Shown here piece by piece: positions 44,287-56,412 of a stretch of 64,000 nt of DNA (position 1 is the stretch's first letter; each line of letters begins with the position of its first letter). The notes below the pieces were generated by a model that saw nothing but the letters and a program-made list of their open reading frames with translations, did not search any database and was not told where the DNA came from. Made by a program: the position numbers and the translations under genes. Origin of the DNA: Portunus trituberculatus (lineage: Eukaryota > Arthropoda > Malacostraca > Decapoda > Portunidae); NCBI RefSeq assembly GCF_017591435.1, contig NC_059257.1:6310255-6374254 (forward strand), in the 5' to 3' direction.

Positions 44287-44823
44287 GAGCTTTTTAACGT
44301 ATATTATAAAAGAAAAAAATAGCTATTTAATCGTGAACTCAAGAAAAGAAGCTACGTTATACATAATAATAATAATAATAATAATAATAATAGATTAATA
44401 AATAAAGTTTCATTATGTTAAAAATGGCTTAATTTCAAAATAAAGCCGTATAAAACAAAACGATGCATAAAACAATCGCCTTATAAAAAGAAAATGAATA
44501 AATGAAAGAAATAAAAGTATGAAAAGATATAAAGTAAAAAGAAACAAAACAGGCTTCATTTCAACACATCGAATAGAAAATAAATTAATAAAAACTCTAT
44601 CATCTCTTCACCTATACATTATGACCATATTTCTGCATTTTCCTAGAGTTTCTATCCCTCGAATCTTCTCTGACACTCCTTTTCCGTAATCCTCATTCTC
44701 CTTTCGACGTTTCTCTAAGTCAATAGCGCCATGTACTATAACACTAAACAGCCTTCATCCGCCATCCATACACCTTTCCCTGACTTCTTTCCGCAGTAAC
44801 ACACAAAACGTCCGCTATTTCCC
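43476..44823. repeat. Intergenic GA, CA and ATT microsatellites
   Basis: GA at 43485-43502 and 43750-43778, CA at 43941-43971, CA then GA at 44029-44106, ATT at 44222-44287, ATA at 44364-44393. An AT-rich stretch to 44600 follows. No gene recognised. Confidence 0.7.
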
Positions 44824-46177
44824 TTATATTACCTTCCCCCTGATCACCTGCACATCGGAGGGATCAGCGATAACCGGAACATTATCAGAAGGGTACCCGT
44901 GTGGCTGTGGTGGGCCGTAGGTGGGTTCAAAAGCATCATAAATAGGTTCAGGGTGTTTGTAAGAGGGTTTGGGGTCATAAGAGGGCTCAGGGGCGTGGTA
45001 GGTAGGTGCAGGAGCGTGGTAAGGCTCTGGTTCCTTGTATGTGTCGTGTTCCTTGTACTTAGGTGCGTGGTTGTATTCCCAGTAATGTTCGCCGTAGCCT
45101 CCGTGAGTATCTGCCCATTTCACCTGTTGGGAGAGAGTCAGAATCAGGAGAGAGGCAGTGTGAGTGTTTTTGATGAGAACGTAATAGTTGTGGTGAGAGA
45201 GCAAAGGAAGTGTGAGGTGTCTTTAACCCCTTCAGTGCCGGAACACATTTTTATCTTGAGATTTGTGTATGATTAGACTATTTTATTGACATTAAGAAGG
45301 GTCTATGGAGGTCAGAAGATTAATGGCCACAGTCTTCTCTATTTTAATCTTCACATGAGTTTCTGAAGCTATATAAAATCACCAAATAGTAACCAGAATG
45401 AATATAGAAATGCGTCATGGTACTGAAGAGGTTAATGAGAACATCATAGTAGTGGCGAGAGAGGAAAGCGTTTATCAGTTATCAGTTTATCAGTCTGCTT
45501 AGAAAGAGTTATTACAACTTCGGGGGAGGAGGGAAGAAGTGGGACAGGGAAGATGTGGGAGGGTGGAGGATAGAAAGATGGTGAAAAAAATGTAGTAATG
45601 TTTAAGAATACAGCCGTTTTTTATGAGACGCTGATTAATTTTAAGGATGCTTGAACGATTCTAGTGACAGATTAACAAGGCTTTTATGACCATAATATGA
45701 GAAACCCACTTGAGAACCCGCTAATCATCTCTATGGTTAGAAACAGTCGTGATTGGAGCGAAGCATTTCAGAACACCACTCCTCGCCTTGGTTCTAGTTT
45801 GGTTCCGCGTCTCAACTCACCCTGGTTCTGAAGCGATGGTCCTTAGCCTGTTCAAAGCGGGAGATGTAGTGATGTGGGTTGCCTCTATTCCACCCAAACT
45901 CGTACTCCTTGTGGGCGGGCACGTTGACGTACTGGAAATACCCTTCAGGCTGTTTCCCGTACCCGGCCCCATGTGAACCGCCGCCGCCTCCGTGCTGGGG
46001 CCGACCACTCACGCCCACACACACCACCGCCACCACCATCACTGTCTGAGGGATTGTAATGAGGGTAGTAGTAGTTGTAGTAGTTGTAGTAGTAGTATGG
46101 AAACAATTCAACCACTACTATATTCTGTTCAAGACTCTTATCTCTCTTGCGCTCTTACTTACCAGAATCTTCAGCAT
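44824..46177 (-). CDS. Cuticle-type secreted protein
   Basis: Three coding exons on the minus strand: 46177-46163, 46045-45821 and 45123-44824, GT-AG and phase 0 throughout, giving 179 aa. A 15-base first exon (MLKIL) followed by an intron inside the signal peptide is the usual layout of arthropod cuticle genes. Signal peptide: MLKILTVMVVAVVCVGVSG. The mature protein has a glycine-rich start, then a conserved-looking core (VPAHKEYEFGWNRGNPHHY, EQAKDHRFRTRVKWADTHGG, YGEHYWEYNHAP). A Pro/Tyr tail follows, with repeats of the type Y-x-A/D-P-x-P (YHAPAP, YHAPEP, YDPKP, YKHPEP). No Rebers-Riddiford chitin-binding motif is evident, so it is called cuticle-type by layout and repeats, acting outside the cell. 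A TATA box lies upstream. Intron 2 (45124-45820) holds a MITE and a foldback repeat. Confidence 0.88.
45223..45435. mobile_element. TTAA-flanked MITE, copy 3
   Basis: Starts TTAACCCCTTCAGTGCCG and ends GGTACTGAAGAGGTTAA. Interior shared with copies 1 and 2 (CACCAAATAGTAACCAGAAT, GCGTCATGG). Inserted in intron 2 of the cuticle-type gene. Confidence 0.75.
45625..45775 (+). repeat. Foldback-family repeat
   Basis: Shows TTTTAAGGATGCTTGAACGA, CTAGTGACAGATTAACAAGG, GAGAAACCCACTTGAGAACC, CTAATCATCTCTATGG and GAAGCATTTCAGAA in family order, about 45 bp before the donor of the 225-nt exon of the cuticle gene. Confidence 0.65.
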
Positions 46178-46200
46178 CTCTCGTCCTTGTCTTGCTTCTT

Positions 46201-46237
46201 AACTGGCTATTCTCTCTCCACCTTTCCCTATTATATA
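46201..46237 (-). promoter_or_regulatory. Core promoter of cuticle-type gene (TATA and initiator)
   Basis: TATATAA on the minus strand at 46237-46231. About 25-30 bp downstream lies CCAGTT (46206-46201), a plausible initiator, leaving a 5' UTR of about 25-30 nt before the ATG at 46177. A focused TATA promoter suits a strongly induced, moult-stage cuticle gene. Confidence 0.65.
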
Positions 46238-47183
46238 CCATCGCCTTACGTGGAGGGTCTGATGCCAGGTACAATATTTAACAAGTCTTTCCTAGCCTGT
46301 ACACACACACTCGTACTCTTTCCTCGTGTTACCATCAGATTTTGACCGTGTTTTCAGTCATACGGTGAAGGAAAGGCGGTGTTTGTTTAGCTAGTCATGC
46401 AAAAAAGCGTTAATTTTGTGTAGTTTGGTCTAATTTTCACTTCATCTCTTTCTCTCTCTCTCCTTCGTCCCTCTTCTAGCAGTGAAAGTTCAGTGAATTT
46501 CTCCTTCTCTCGCTTCTCTCTTTAGCTTCAGGAGTTGCGTCGAGTCCAAGAGAGAAAGAGATAATTGATGTTTTTGTCACGGATTTCACATGAGTCATGG
46601 CCACGCCCACCAAGGAAGCGAGGGGAGGGGAGAGAGAGGGGGGAGGGTTATGGTAGTAATAGTAATAATAATAGGAGATGATTAAGGGATGAGTTGAAAC
46701 AAAGATAGTAATAGGGAGAGTTTAGAAAGAATAAAATAAGAGAGAAATAGTCGTGATATAAAAGACGATGAGAGGCAGACATGTTAATAATACCTAGTTA
46801 AAAAGAAGAGGAGGAGGAGGAGGAGGAGGAGGAGGAGAAAGACGCAGTTGTCAAAAATTGAAGAAAAAGAAGAATAGGAGGAAAGCTGATATGGAGAAAG
46901 AAAGAAAGAAGAGAAGAAAGATGAAAAGAGCTGTTAAGAAAAATGAAGGCAGAAAAAAAAGAGGAGAAAGATGAAGGCGAGAAGAATTGTCAAGATAGAT
47001 GGAGAAAATACAGGATGAGGAGGAGGCTGGTAGGGTTTGCAGGAGGCGTAGGAGGAGGAGGAGGGTGGTGGTGGTGGTGGTTAGTGAAAGCCAACACGCC
47101 TCGGGAGAAGAAGAGGCGATGACATGTGCGAGATATGTGTATTGCTGCAAGGTGTGTGTGGGTGGTGGTGTGTGACGCTGCTG

Positions 47184-47252
<69 letters not shown>

Positions 47253-47297
47253 GTATTATTATTTCTACTAGTATTATTATTTCTACTATTATTATTT

Positions 47298-47339
<42 letters not shown>

Positions 47340-47368
47340 TTACCGCGCTTTTTTCAGTTCCATAAATT

Positions 47369-47428
<60 letters not shown>

Positions 47429-47497
47429 ATCTGGAGGGGGAGATATTTGTCTGTCTTTTCTCCTTCACTTTCCCTGCTTCAAGCTCTGACTGCTACC

Positions 47498-47551
<54 letters not shown>

Positions 47552-47879
47552 GCACACGCGTACTGTCGAGGTTACCCAATGCATCACACTACAACACATA
47601 CAATATATGTATCTCCAGTCTGCTCCGTGCTCTAGAGAGAGAGAGAGAGAGAGAGGGGGGGGATATGGGAAGGGTGAAGGAGGGGTGGGAGAACTGAAGA
47701 CAAGTAGTGTTGATAAGATTATTATTTTTTTTTTTTTATCTTGCATTTCATATATTCACCTTTTCAGTATAGTTATAATGATTTTTATCACATTGTTGCA
47801 AAGTAATAATTCGCAGAATACAGTATATCACTAGTTCATTATTACACTGGCAATATCATAATGGTGATTATTTTGGCAA
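46238..47879. repeat. Intergenic region with GGA, ACT, GA and TC microsatellites
   Basis: GGA at 46808-46838, an AAGAAAGA-rich stretch to 46990, ACT at 47180-47250 and 47293-47338, GA at 47371-47427, TC at 47501-47547, GA at 47634-47653. No coding exon supported. Confidence 0.7.
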
Positions 47880-48600
47880 ATTAATCTTCATTTTGGTGCC
47901 AGCAGGGTGTCCCGTTAAGACCGGTCAGTCCATCGTGAGCCGTGACTGGCGCGTGGAAAAAGCAATGTAAACAAACAGTCACAGGCAGACCCAATATTGG
48001 CGATGGAAGGAAGTGGTGTTGAGACAAGGAGTGAAGACCAAAAACAGTAATAGTAATGCATAATAACGAAAAGAATGGCGTGTTTGGGGCCTCTCAATAG
48101 ACAATTAAGGGAGCTGAAGGCACAAGCCAGTGTTGTGTGTGTGTGTGTGTGTGTAGCCGGCGGCCTGGCTCCGCCTGCCTACCTAGATGGCCAGCGGCCC
48201 AGCCACGTAAACATGTAAGTAATAATATTGGTGTAACCCATTATTCCGCTATGTCATGACCATATATTTGTAACCTCCAGCGCGAAACATCAACGGATTC
48301 TTCCCCAAAATAATGTCAAGAAACGAAGGACTAAGCCGGTGCCAATCTCTCGGTCTTTATTTTTCGCTTTAATACACGCCAGACACGTCACAAAGTGGAG
48401 CCACAGGCCGAGTCTTTCATATCCGCTGTTGATACAACCCACAATTTCCAGGTTTACATGTCTTGAAGGCCCAGTGAGGCGAAATAGGTAGCTGAAGAGG
48501 TAATCGTGAGCGGCCATGTTCGTGACGTCATCAGCGGCCATGTTGTGACGTCATCAAAAGATGGCCGATCTGCCTCAGCCTCTCCAGCTCCGGCATTATT
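47880..48600. promoter_or_regulatory. Promoter-like island with duplicated YY1-like and CRE motifs
   Basis: GC-richer than its surroundings. Two near-identical tandem units of 24 and 23 bp (48510-48533 and 48534-48556) each carry GCGGCCATGTT followed by GTGACGTCATCA. A third motif, AAAAGATGGCCG, follows at 48557-48568. TGACGTCA is a perfect CRE/ATF site and GCGGCCAT fits YY1. A minus frame of 83 codons starts inside the motif (48541) but is unsupported. A plus-strand donor-like CAT|GTAAGTAAT occurs near 48210. No known gene starts here; a noncoding first exon or lncRNA is possible. Confidence 0.45.
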
Positions 48601-49477
48601 TGATATTTTATCTCAGCCCAATTATTTTCCATCACGCGTAACTTTTAATGCTTTCTAAGAGTATTTATATGTGTTTTAAGCGTTTTCTTGCTTGTATTGA
48701 ACGAAATACGTTGTTGTAGATGCTCTTTAAGGCGTATATAGGAGCCCTGTTTCCGTTACAAAATTTTCAAACTCGGTATCTTTGATTTTTTATTTCAATC
48801 TGTAATGAAGTGTTTGGGTTTTCAAAGAATTGTTTATGATGAAAAAACTTTGTTTTACTTTTGAAAGTTTAAATATCTGTACCTTAAGAGTGATTTATAG
48901 CCCGGTTAATGTGTTGAAAACGAAACTTTATAAATATATATTTATTTTAGTTCAGCGTGTTACCAGGTTGTAATGTCTCTTGAAAGTAGCACATATTTTT
49001 TAAAAGACATTTGAGATCGTTTTGAATAAGACTGGTGGGCTTTGGAATGTTTTTTCAATATGTTGATGTTTTAACACTTTTTTTAGGATGTTTTTTGAAA
49101 TATCTCTACTATTGCTAAGCCAGGTAATATTTTTATATTTTAGAAATTAGTTTTAGTTTATGACAAGTCAGAATTTATCCAACATCCCTGTCTAGCTGCC
49201 TTTTCGCATATTGGCATTTTCAAAATCAAATACGTAACGTACGTAAGTATGCCAGTCGTCATCAACTGGGTCACCCAGACCTTGCAGGCTTGCTCTCTCC
49301 CGGGGAGTCGGAGGGTGTGTTTGTGCGTGGCCTTGTCTTTCATTATGGATACATATGGTCATGTTGTGTGTGTGTGGGTGTGTGGGTGGGTGTTGCTGTC
49401 TTTCAGTACACAAATGATGATGATTGTGTGTGTGTGTGTGTGGTGCTCTGTCTTTCAGTACACAAATGATGATGATG

Positions 49478-49515
<38 letters not shown>

Positions 49516-50467
49516 TAGGAGCAATGAAACACTTTGTATATAAAAAGGATCTATATATTATAATACAAAAGACTGATGACACTTGACTAAACATTTGGCA
49601 CACACTGTATAGAGCACTGGGGTTGTGTTTGCAGGATGAGGGGTGTGTGGGTGGGCCGGAGGGTGTGGGTGAGGGGTTAGGGTGAGGAAATGAGGATGAA
49701 CAAGAAAATATGAATAAGGTGACAGGAGAAATGGGTGAATGGCATGAAAGGAAGATTAAATGAATAGAACAATGAACAAAATGAAGACAGAATGAAATAA
49801 AACTGAATGATGAATATGAAAGATTAACAAGATAAATACAAATTGCAATGAGGAGATACTAAAAAAAAAAAAGATGACTTATGGAAGAAAATAATGAAAA
49901 CAAAATGAGAAATGATGATGAAGGGAAAAAGTATCAAAAGAATTGGTGATACGGGAAAAAGACAATGGGATGTGAGAGAAAATGATGATAGGAATGAGAG
50001 GTGTAAAATCAGGAATGAGGTTCAGAAATGAGATTAGGAATGAAGTAAAAACTCAAGTTGGGAATGAGAGGGAAAAAAAATAGAAATGAGATAAGGAATG
50101 AGACTGAGTTAGGAATGAGGATAATAAATGAGTGTTGGAATGAGATAAATGATGTTACGAATGAGGTTAAAAATGGGATTAGAAATTAGATTGTGAGTTT
50201 AGGAATGAAGTGAAGCAATGAAGTTTGGAATGAGATAATGAGGTTAAGAAATGAGGTTTGGGAGTGAGGTTGGGTGAGGTTCGGAGTGTCGCGTGTCATG
50301 TCTGAGGTACACAATGGAAGGGACAAGGTTGTGCAGAAACAACCGAGAGGGAAAACAAAGAAAAAATAAAACAAAGTAAATACACGAAGAAAGAAAATGA
50401 AGGAAGCAAAGTTAAATAAGAAAAAAAAGGAAAAGAAAAAGAAAGAAATGGGAAATTTTAGGATTAT

Positions 50468-50526
<59 letters not shown>

Positions 50527-50578
50527 ATATACAGAAACCCAAATATAAATAAATCTATGTACAAAATTACTTAGTATC

Positions 50579-50649
<71 letters not shown>

Positions 50650-50857
50650 TCATTTCAAAGCCATAAGAGAGATAGAAAACAAAACATAAATATAAACAGT
50701 GAAAGAAAAACAAAATTAAAACAAAACAAAACACACAAACAAAGCTCTATAAAAAAAAAAAAAAAAACAAAATACTTAAGACACCTCAATCACTCTATCG
50801 TGAAAACAAACACACACAAACAAACACACGCACAATATATACACAGTGCCATCCCTT
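48601..50857. other. Intergenic region 3' of Dlish
   Basis: AT-rich unique DNA to 49350, TG/GATGATG blocks at 49365-49515, then from 49690 to 50290 a degenerate array of GGAATGAG(A/G)TTAGGAATGAG units. An A-rich stretch, GA at 50469-50525 and CA at 50580-50646 follow. The GAATGAG array reads as a 10-25-bp unit with no fixed period. No gene recognised. Confidence 0.6.
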
Positions 50858-52466
50858 CTATAGTGACGTCATGGCAGGGGGTCTTGCATATGCTCGAGGA
50901 ATAAACCCATACTTCCTTGTCTTAGGAGCATATGCCCACAACCATCCGTCCACTGTCTGGTTATTGAGGTCAGCGTAGATCCAGTCCCCTCGCCGCACTG
51001 ACAGGTCATCTGGTGCCTGTGCCTGGTAGAGAGAGACAGAGGGGAAGTGTTAGAGTGCAGGTTAGAAAAATAGTGGAAGATTAAAATAAGAAAAATAATG
51101 CTTAGTGTCTGGTTCATAAAAGGAAAATAGTGAGCAGGAGGGAGGATGTGTGTTTAGAGTGCAGGTTAACAAAGGGAAGGTTAGAAAAATAGTGGAAGAT
51201 GATTATTATGAAGAAAAAATAAGGGCAAGTCTGGTTAATAAAAAGAAGGTAGAAAGTAAGAGGGAGAATGTGTGCTAAAGTGCTGGTAAATTAGAGGAAG
51301 GTTAGAAAAATAGTGGAAGAAGATTATAATGAAGAAAATAATGGTCAGTGTCTGGTTAACTAAAGGAAGGTAGAGAGCAAGAGGGAGAATGTGTGTTAGA
51401 GTGCAGGTAAATTAGAAGGAGGTTAGAAAAAGAGGGACAATGAAGAAAAATAAAGATTAGTGTCTGGTTAACAAAAGGAAAGCAGAGAATGAGATGGAGA
51501 ATGTGCGTTAGAGTGCTGATTAACAAAGAGAAGGTTAGAAAAAAAATAGAAGACTAAAAATGAGAAAAATAGGGGTTAGTGTCTGGTTAATAAGAGGAAG
51601 TTAGAGAGAGAGAGGGAAAGCCAGGTAAACAGCAGCCAGGTAGCGACTAACGACTCTCACCTTGTAGTCGTAAAGCATGACTAGTTCAGAGCCGTGGAAG
51701 CGAAGGTCATCACTGTTGCCGGGTCCCAGGTGGTGCTGACCCGGTCCATAGCCAGCTGACCCGAGGCCCCCGTGCACCATGACACCCCCGCCCCCACCAC
51801 CGCCACCGCCGCCGCTTCCCTCCAGGTGGTCTGTGGGGGGAGGGAATGCGTGAAAGGGTGGTGTTGGTGGTGGTGGTGGTGGTGTTTGTTAGACAGATGT
51901 TTTTAAGGTTACTTTGGGTTCTATTCAGTAAGAAACAAGGGATACACTCAGAATAAAGGGTAATGGAGCCAAGAACACTCTCAACACAATGGGATAGGCA
52001 AAGACATAGAACAAAACATAAAGAACATCAAACACTTGCTGAGATAGAAACTGAATATGCAAAACAAACAATAACAAAACAAGGAAGACACAACACAAGA
52101 TAAAAACAGCAAAACACAGCAAAAGCAAACTCATTACTTACCGAGCCACACTGAAGAACAAACAATAACACAACAAAGAACACACAAAACAAGATAAACA
52201 CAACCAGACACAACAAAACATAACAAAAACACACTCACCACTTCCCGAGCCAAACTGAACAAGCAGAACAAACAATAACACAACAAAGAACAATACAAGA
52301 AAACACAATAACCAGACACAATAAAACATAACAATAACGTAACATTAAACACTTACCAGAACAGAAGTAAACACAGAACAAACACAAAGAACACACAGTA
52401 AAGCAGGATAGACACAATTAAATAACAAAATATAACAAAAATGCACTCAGAACTTACCAGAACAGA

Positions 52467-52533
<67 letters not shown>

Positions 52534-54119
52534 CAAACCTACAATGAACACACACAAAATAGGACAGACTCAATTAGACAACAACAAAACATAAAAGAAA
52601 AAAAAAAAAATTCAACACTTACTGGAACAAAAACTAAATGGGCAGAACAAAACAAAACAAAACAGAACAGAACACACTCAACACAACAAGATAAACACAC
52701 AAACACAGATCTAACAAAACACAAGGAACATTACACACTTACTGAAACAGAAACACACACACAAAACACACCTATCGTAACACAAAGAACACACCAAAAC
52801 ACCCCCAAACACTCACCTTGTATGACATCAGCAGGGTACACAAAGCCAGATGGTACAAAGCCCTCCTGTCCGTCTGACCTTAGCACCCAGTACCAATCAG
52901 GGTCGTCTCTGTTCAGCACTGTCACAAACTCCCCGCGCTCCACACTCACGTCATTCTCGTCTCGTGCGATGAATGTGTACAGTACGATATAACGACCAGC
53001 GGGATCCTGCAAAAATATGATAAGATAGAATAAAATAGGTGAAATAAGATAGAATAGGATAGGACTAGATGAAATAAAATATAATAAGATGAAATAAGAT
53101 AGGAGTAGATAAGATAGAATAAAATAAAGTGAAATAAGATAGAATTAGGATGAAATGATACTGAATAAGATGAAATAAGATAAAATAAGATGAAATGAGA
53201 TAGAATAAGATAAGATAGCATAAAATAAGATTAAATAAGATGGAGTAAGAGGAAGATGAAATAAGATGGAATAAGGAAAAGAAATAGGATAAGATAGGAT
53301 TGAATCAAATAAAATGGAATAAAATAAAATAAAATAGAACAAGATGAAATGAAATAAAATATATATAGAATAAAATAAAAATAAGATGAAATAAGGTAAA
53401 GTAAGATGGAATAAGATAAAATAAGTTAAAATAAGATCAAATTAAATAAAAGTAAGATGAAATCAATTAATAAATAAAGTATGGAGATGATGATGTATTT
53501 TTAGTTTGTGTTGGTTAGTTGGTGGATTTTCACTGTCTTTATTTTACATTGATTAATTTGTTGATATAGAGGGAAGAAAGGCAGATGTAGAGATAAAAGG
53601 AGAAATAGAAGAAGAAAGGTAAGTATAGAAGAAAAAAAGGGAAGATTTAAAGGAAGAAATGCAGATGTCAAGGGCAAAAAAAAGACATACAGAGAAAGAT
53701 GGTGAATATTGAGATAAAGAGAGATGTAGAGGAAAAATAAGGTGGATAGAGAGGAAAAAAGTGGATATACATAAAATAAAAAAAGCAGATAAGGAGGGAA
53801 AGCAAAATCTAAAGAAAAGTAGAAAGATATAGAAGGAAAAAAATCACATAGAGAAAGAAAAGACATGTAGAGAGAAAAAAAAAAAAAAAGTAAATAAGAC
53901 ATAAAAAAAGATGGATGTAAGATAATAACGAGTTTTCGGCACCTTAAAGAACGGATGTATGTCTGGCGTGGCTGATCCGCTCTGGATGGATGAGTCGGAT
54001 GTTCTGTTAGGCGGTCCACCGATCACCTTGCCCCCGTAACTCTCTGAATCCGAGCCGACCAGACCCGGGTTGTCTGCAAGAGTGGTGGTTTACTGTTCTG
54101 TATCTTGTCTTCATTACTA

Positions 54120-54199
<80 letters not shown>

Positions 54200-56359
54200 C
54201 TACACACACACACACACACACACAAACACCCAATACTATCAAACAATCCCACATACACACAGATAAACACTCACCAGTGCCACCAGAGTTCACAGTGCCA
54301 ATGGTGGTGTTGTGGTCAGTGTCAAGGCCACCACCACCTTCTAACGAGCTGTGGTCACGTGGCATCTTTTTCTGTGGGGTGGATAGGGAGGTGAGGGAAG
54401 GCCAAGTGTAGACAGGGGAGGTGGGAGGGATGAGGACATGAGGCAGAAGAGGTAGATAAGTTGGGAGGGAAGGATAAGGAAAGGAAAACATGTAAAAAAG
54501 ATAAGACAAAACTAAGGTAATGCAAAACTTACGTAATCACATCATTTTAACACTACTAAAGCTATGAAAGGCTAAAATCAGAGAGGTTATTGAAAGAAGC
54601 TACTGGAGACTGACAGAGAGACGCAGAGCAGGCGTATTGAAGTATATAATTATAATCTTTAGTTACTCTTTACTCTGCCACTGAATATGAAAATGAAATC
54701 GTTTTGATGAGAGGTAAAAAAAAAAAAAAAAAAAGGTTCAAGATAGATAGATAAACATAGACACTTACCATGCCACTAAAAATATATGAAAATTAAATAC
54801 AGTACTGATGATGAGAGAGAGAGAGAGAGAGAAATAAAAATGAGAATATAATTTTGATGAGAAAAAAATTTGAATATAATCAAGGTAGATACAAATAGAC
54901 ACTTACCCTGCCACTGAAATCATGAAAATTAAATAGTTATGATGAAAGAAACAGAGAAAAAAAAAGAGAATAGCCAAAATAGATAGATAGATGACATAGA
55001 TAGATAGACGAACACTTACTTTATGGTTGATGGTAAGTTCTCCAAGCTGTGAGCCATAGGGAGCACAATAGGAGTGTGGAATGAAGCCTTCTTGCTGGCC
55101 ATGTTCTGCTATCACATACACCCAATCGTTCTCCTGGTACAGCACATTGACAACCTGGGGAAGCACTGGTGTTAGCGTGGCTGGTGTGTTGTCATTTAAA
55201 CGAGAGTTCCAGAGTGTGCCAGAGAAAGGAATGACTGAGAGTTAACCAAAAGAATAGGATAAATGTTTTGAAACCTTCCTCTTATATCAATTCAGGTTGA
55301 GGTGGAAATACAGAACCAGGCAGGGTGTTCCAGAGTGTACCAGAGAAATGGATGAATGAATGAGAAGAGTTCAGAATGGGATAAATGTCTTGAAATCTTA
55401 ATGTATTCAAGTCACAGGTAGATGGAAATACAGAACCAGGTAATGAGTTCTAGAGTGTACCAGAGAAAAGGAAGAATGAATGAGAGATGGACAGAATAGG
55501 ATAAATGTCTTGAAACCTTCTTAATGTTTTCAAGTCACAAGGCCGCCGTGGTACAGTGGAACCATGTGTGCTTTATGGTCTGAGGGGTCTCCAAGCACAC
55601 GGGTTCGAATCCTGTCCATGGTCAGAGTGTAGGTTGGGCTTCCTCACTTGGGGCAAGGGTTTCCTAGCGGGTGGGCTTTGAGATAGGAGGTACCCCAAAA
55701 AATATCTCCTTTAGCCCATAAATTCCCATGAAAACCCCACATGGTATAAAAGAAAAAAAAAAGTAGAGGGACATAGAGAACCAGGTAGGGAATTTTAGAG
55801 TACCAGTTTACCAGTTTACTTACACTTCCTCTCTTCACCTCCAGCTCATCATCGACACAGGGAGTGAAGTCATGAAGCACCACCATTTTGCTGTCCGGCG
55901 ATAACCCAGCTTCCTTCTCCAGTCCGACCCTCACCAGTGTTTCTATGGAGGCTGAACCTGTGATGCGTCCCAAGCCCGGCGCCCTCACCACCTTCTCCTC
56001 CCCCTCCGACACATAGCCACCAGACCCTGCCGGCGGTGGTGTGAGGTGAGGCAAGGTTAGGTTAAGAATGCAAAGAAAAGGGAATTACAGTCTAGGATTT
56101 GCGAGAGAAAGGGCAGAATTAAGGTGACATGAAATAAGGTGTGTGGTAAGGTAAGGTAAAGTGAAGTAAGGTTAGGTTAGGTTAGGTTAGGAAGGGGAAT
56201 TACAGTTATGGTTTGTGAGAGATGAGGTAGTTAAGTTGACATGAAATAAGGTGTTTGGTGTGTGGTAAGACAAGTTAGTGGGAATATAAAGGAGGAGTAA
56301 TTATAATGTCCAAGTTGTGTGGTATGGGGTTTGCAAGAGATGGTTTAGAGATAGTAGTT

Positions 56360-56412
<53 letters not shown>

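Noticed and set aside
44899..45276. 125-codon plus-strand frame
   Set aside because: Antisense to exon 3 of the cuticle-type gene, whose splice sites and signal peptide support the minus strand.
48290..48541. 83-codon minus-strand frame starting MAADDVTNMAAHD
   Set aside because: Its start is made by the duplicated regulatory motif; no recognisable domain or splice support. Kept only as part of the promoter-like island.
52946..53342. Frames rich in Leu, Ile, Ser and Tyr on the minus strand
   Set aside because: Translation of the GATAA-type minisatellite in Dlish intron 5.
53501..54019. 172-codon minus-strand frame
   Set aside because: Overlaps Dlish exon 5 in another frame and otherwise translates a purine-rich intron.
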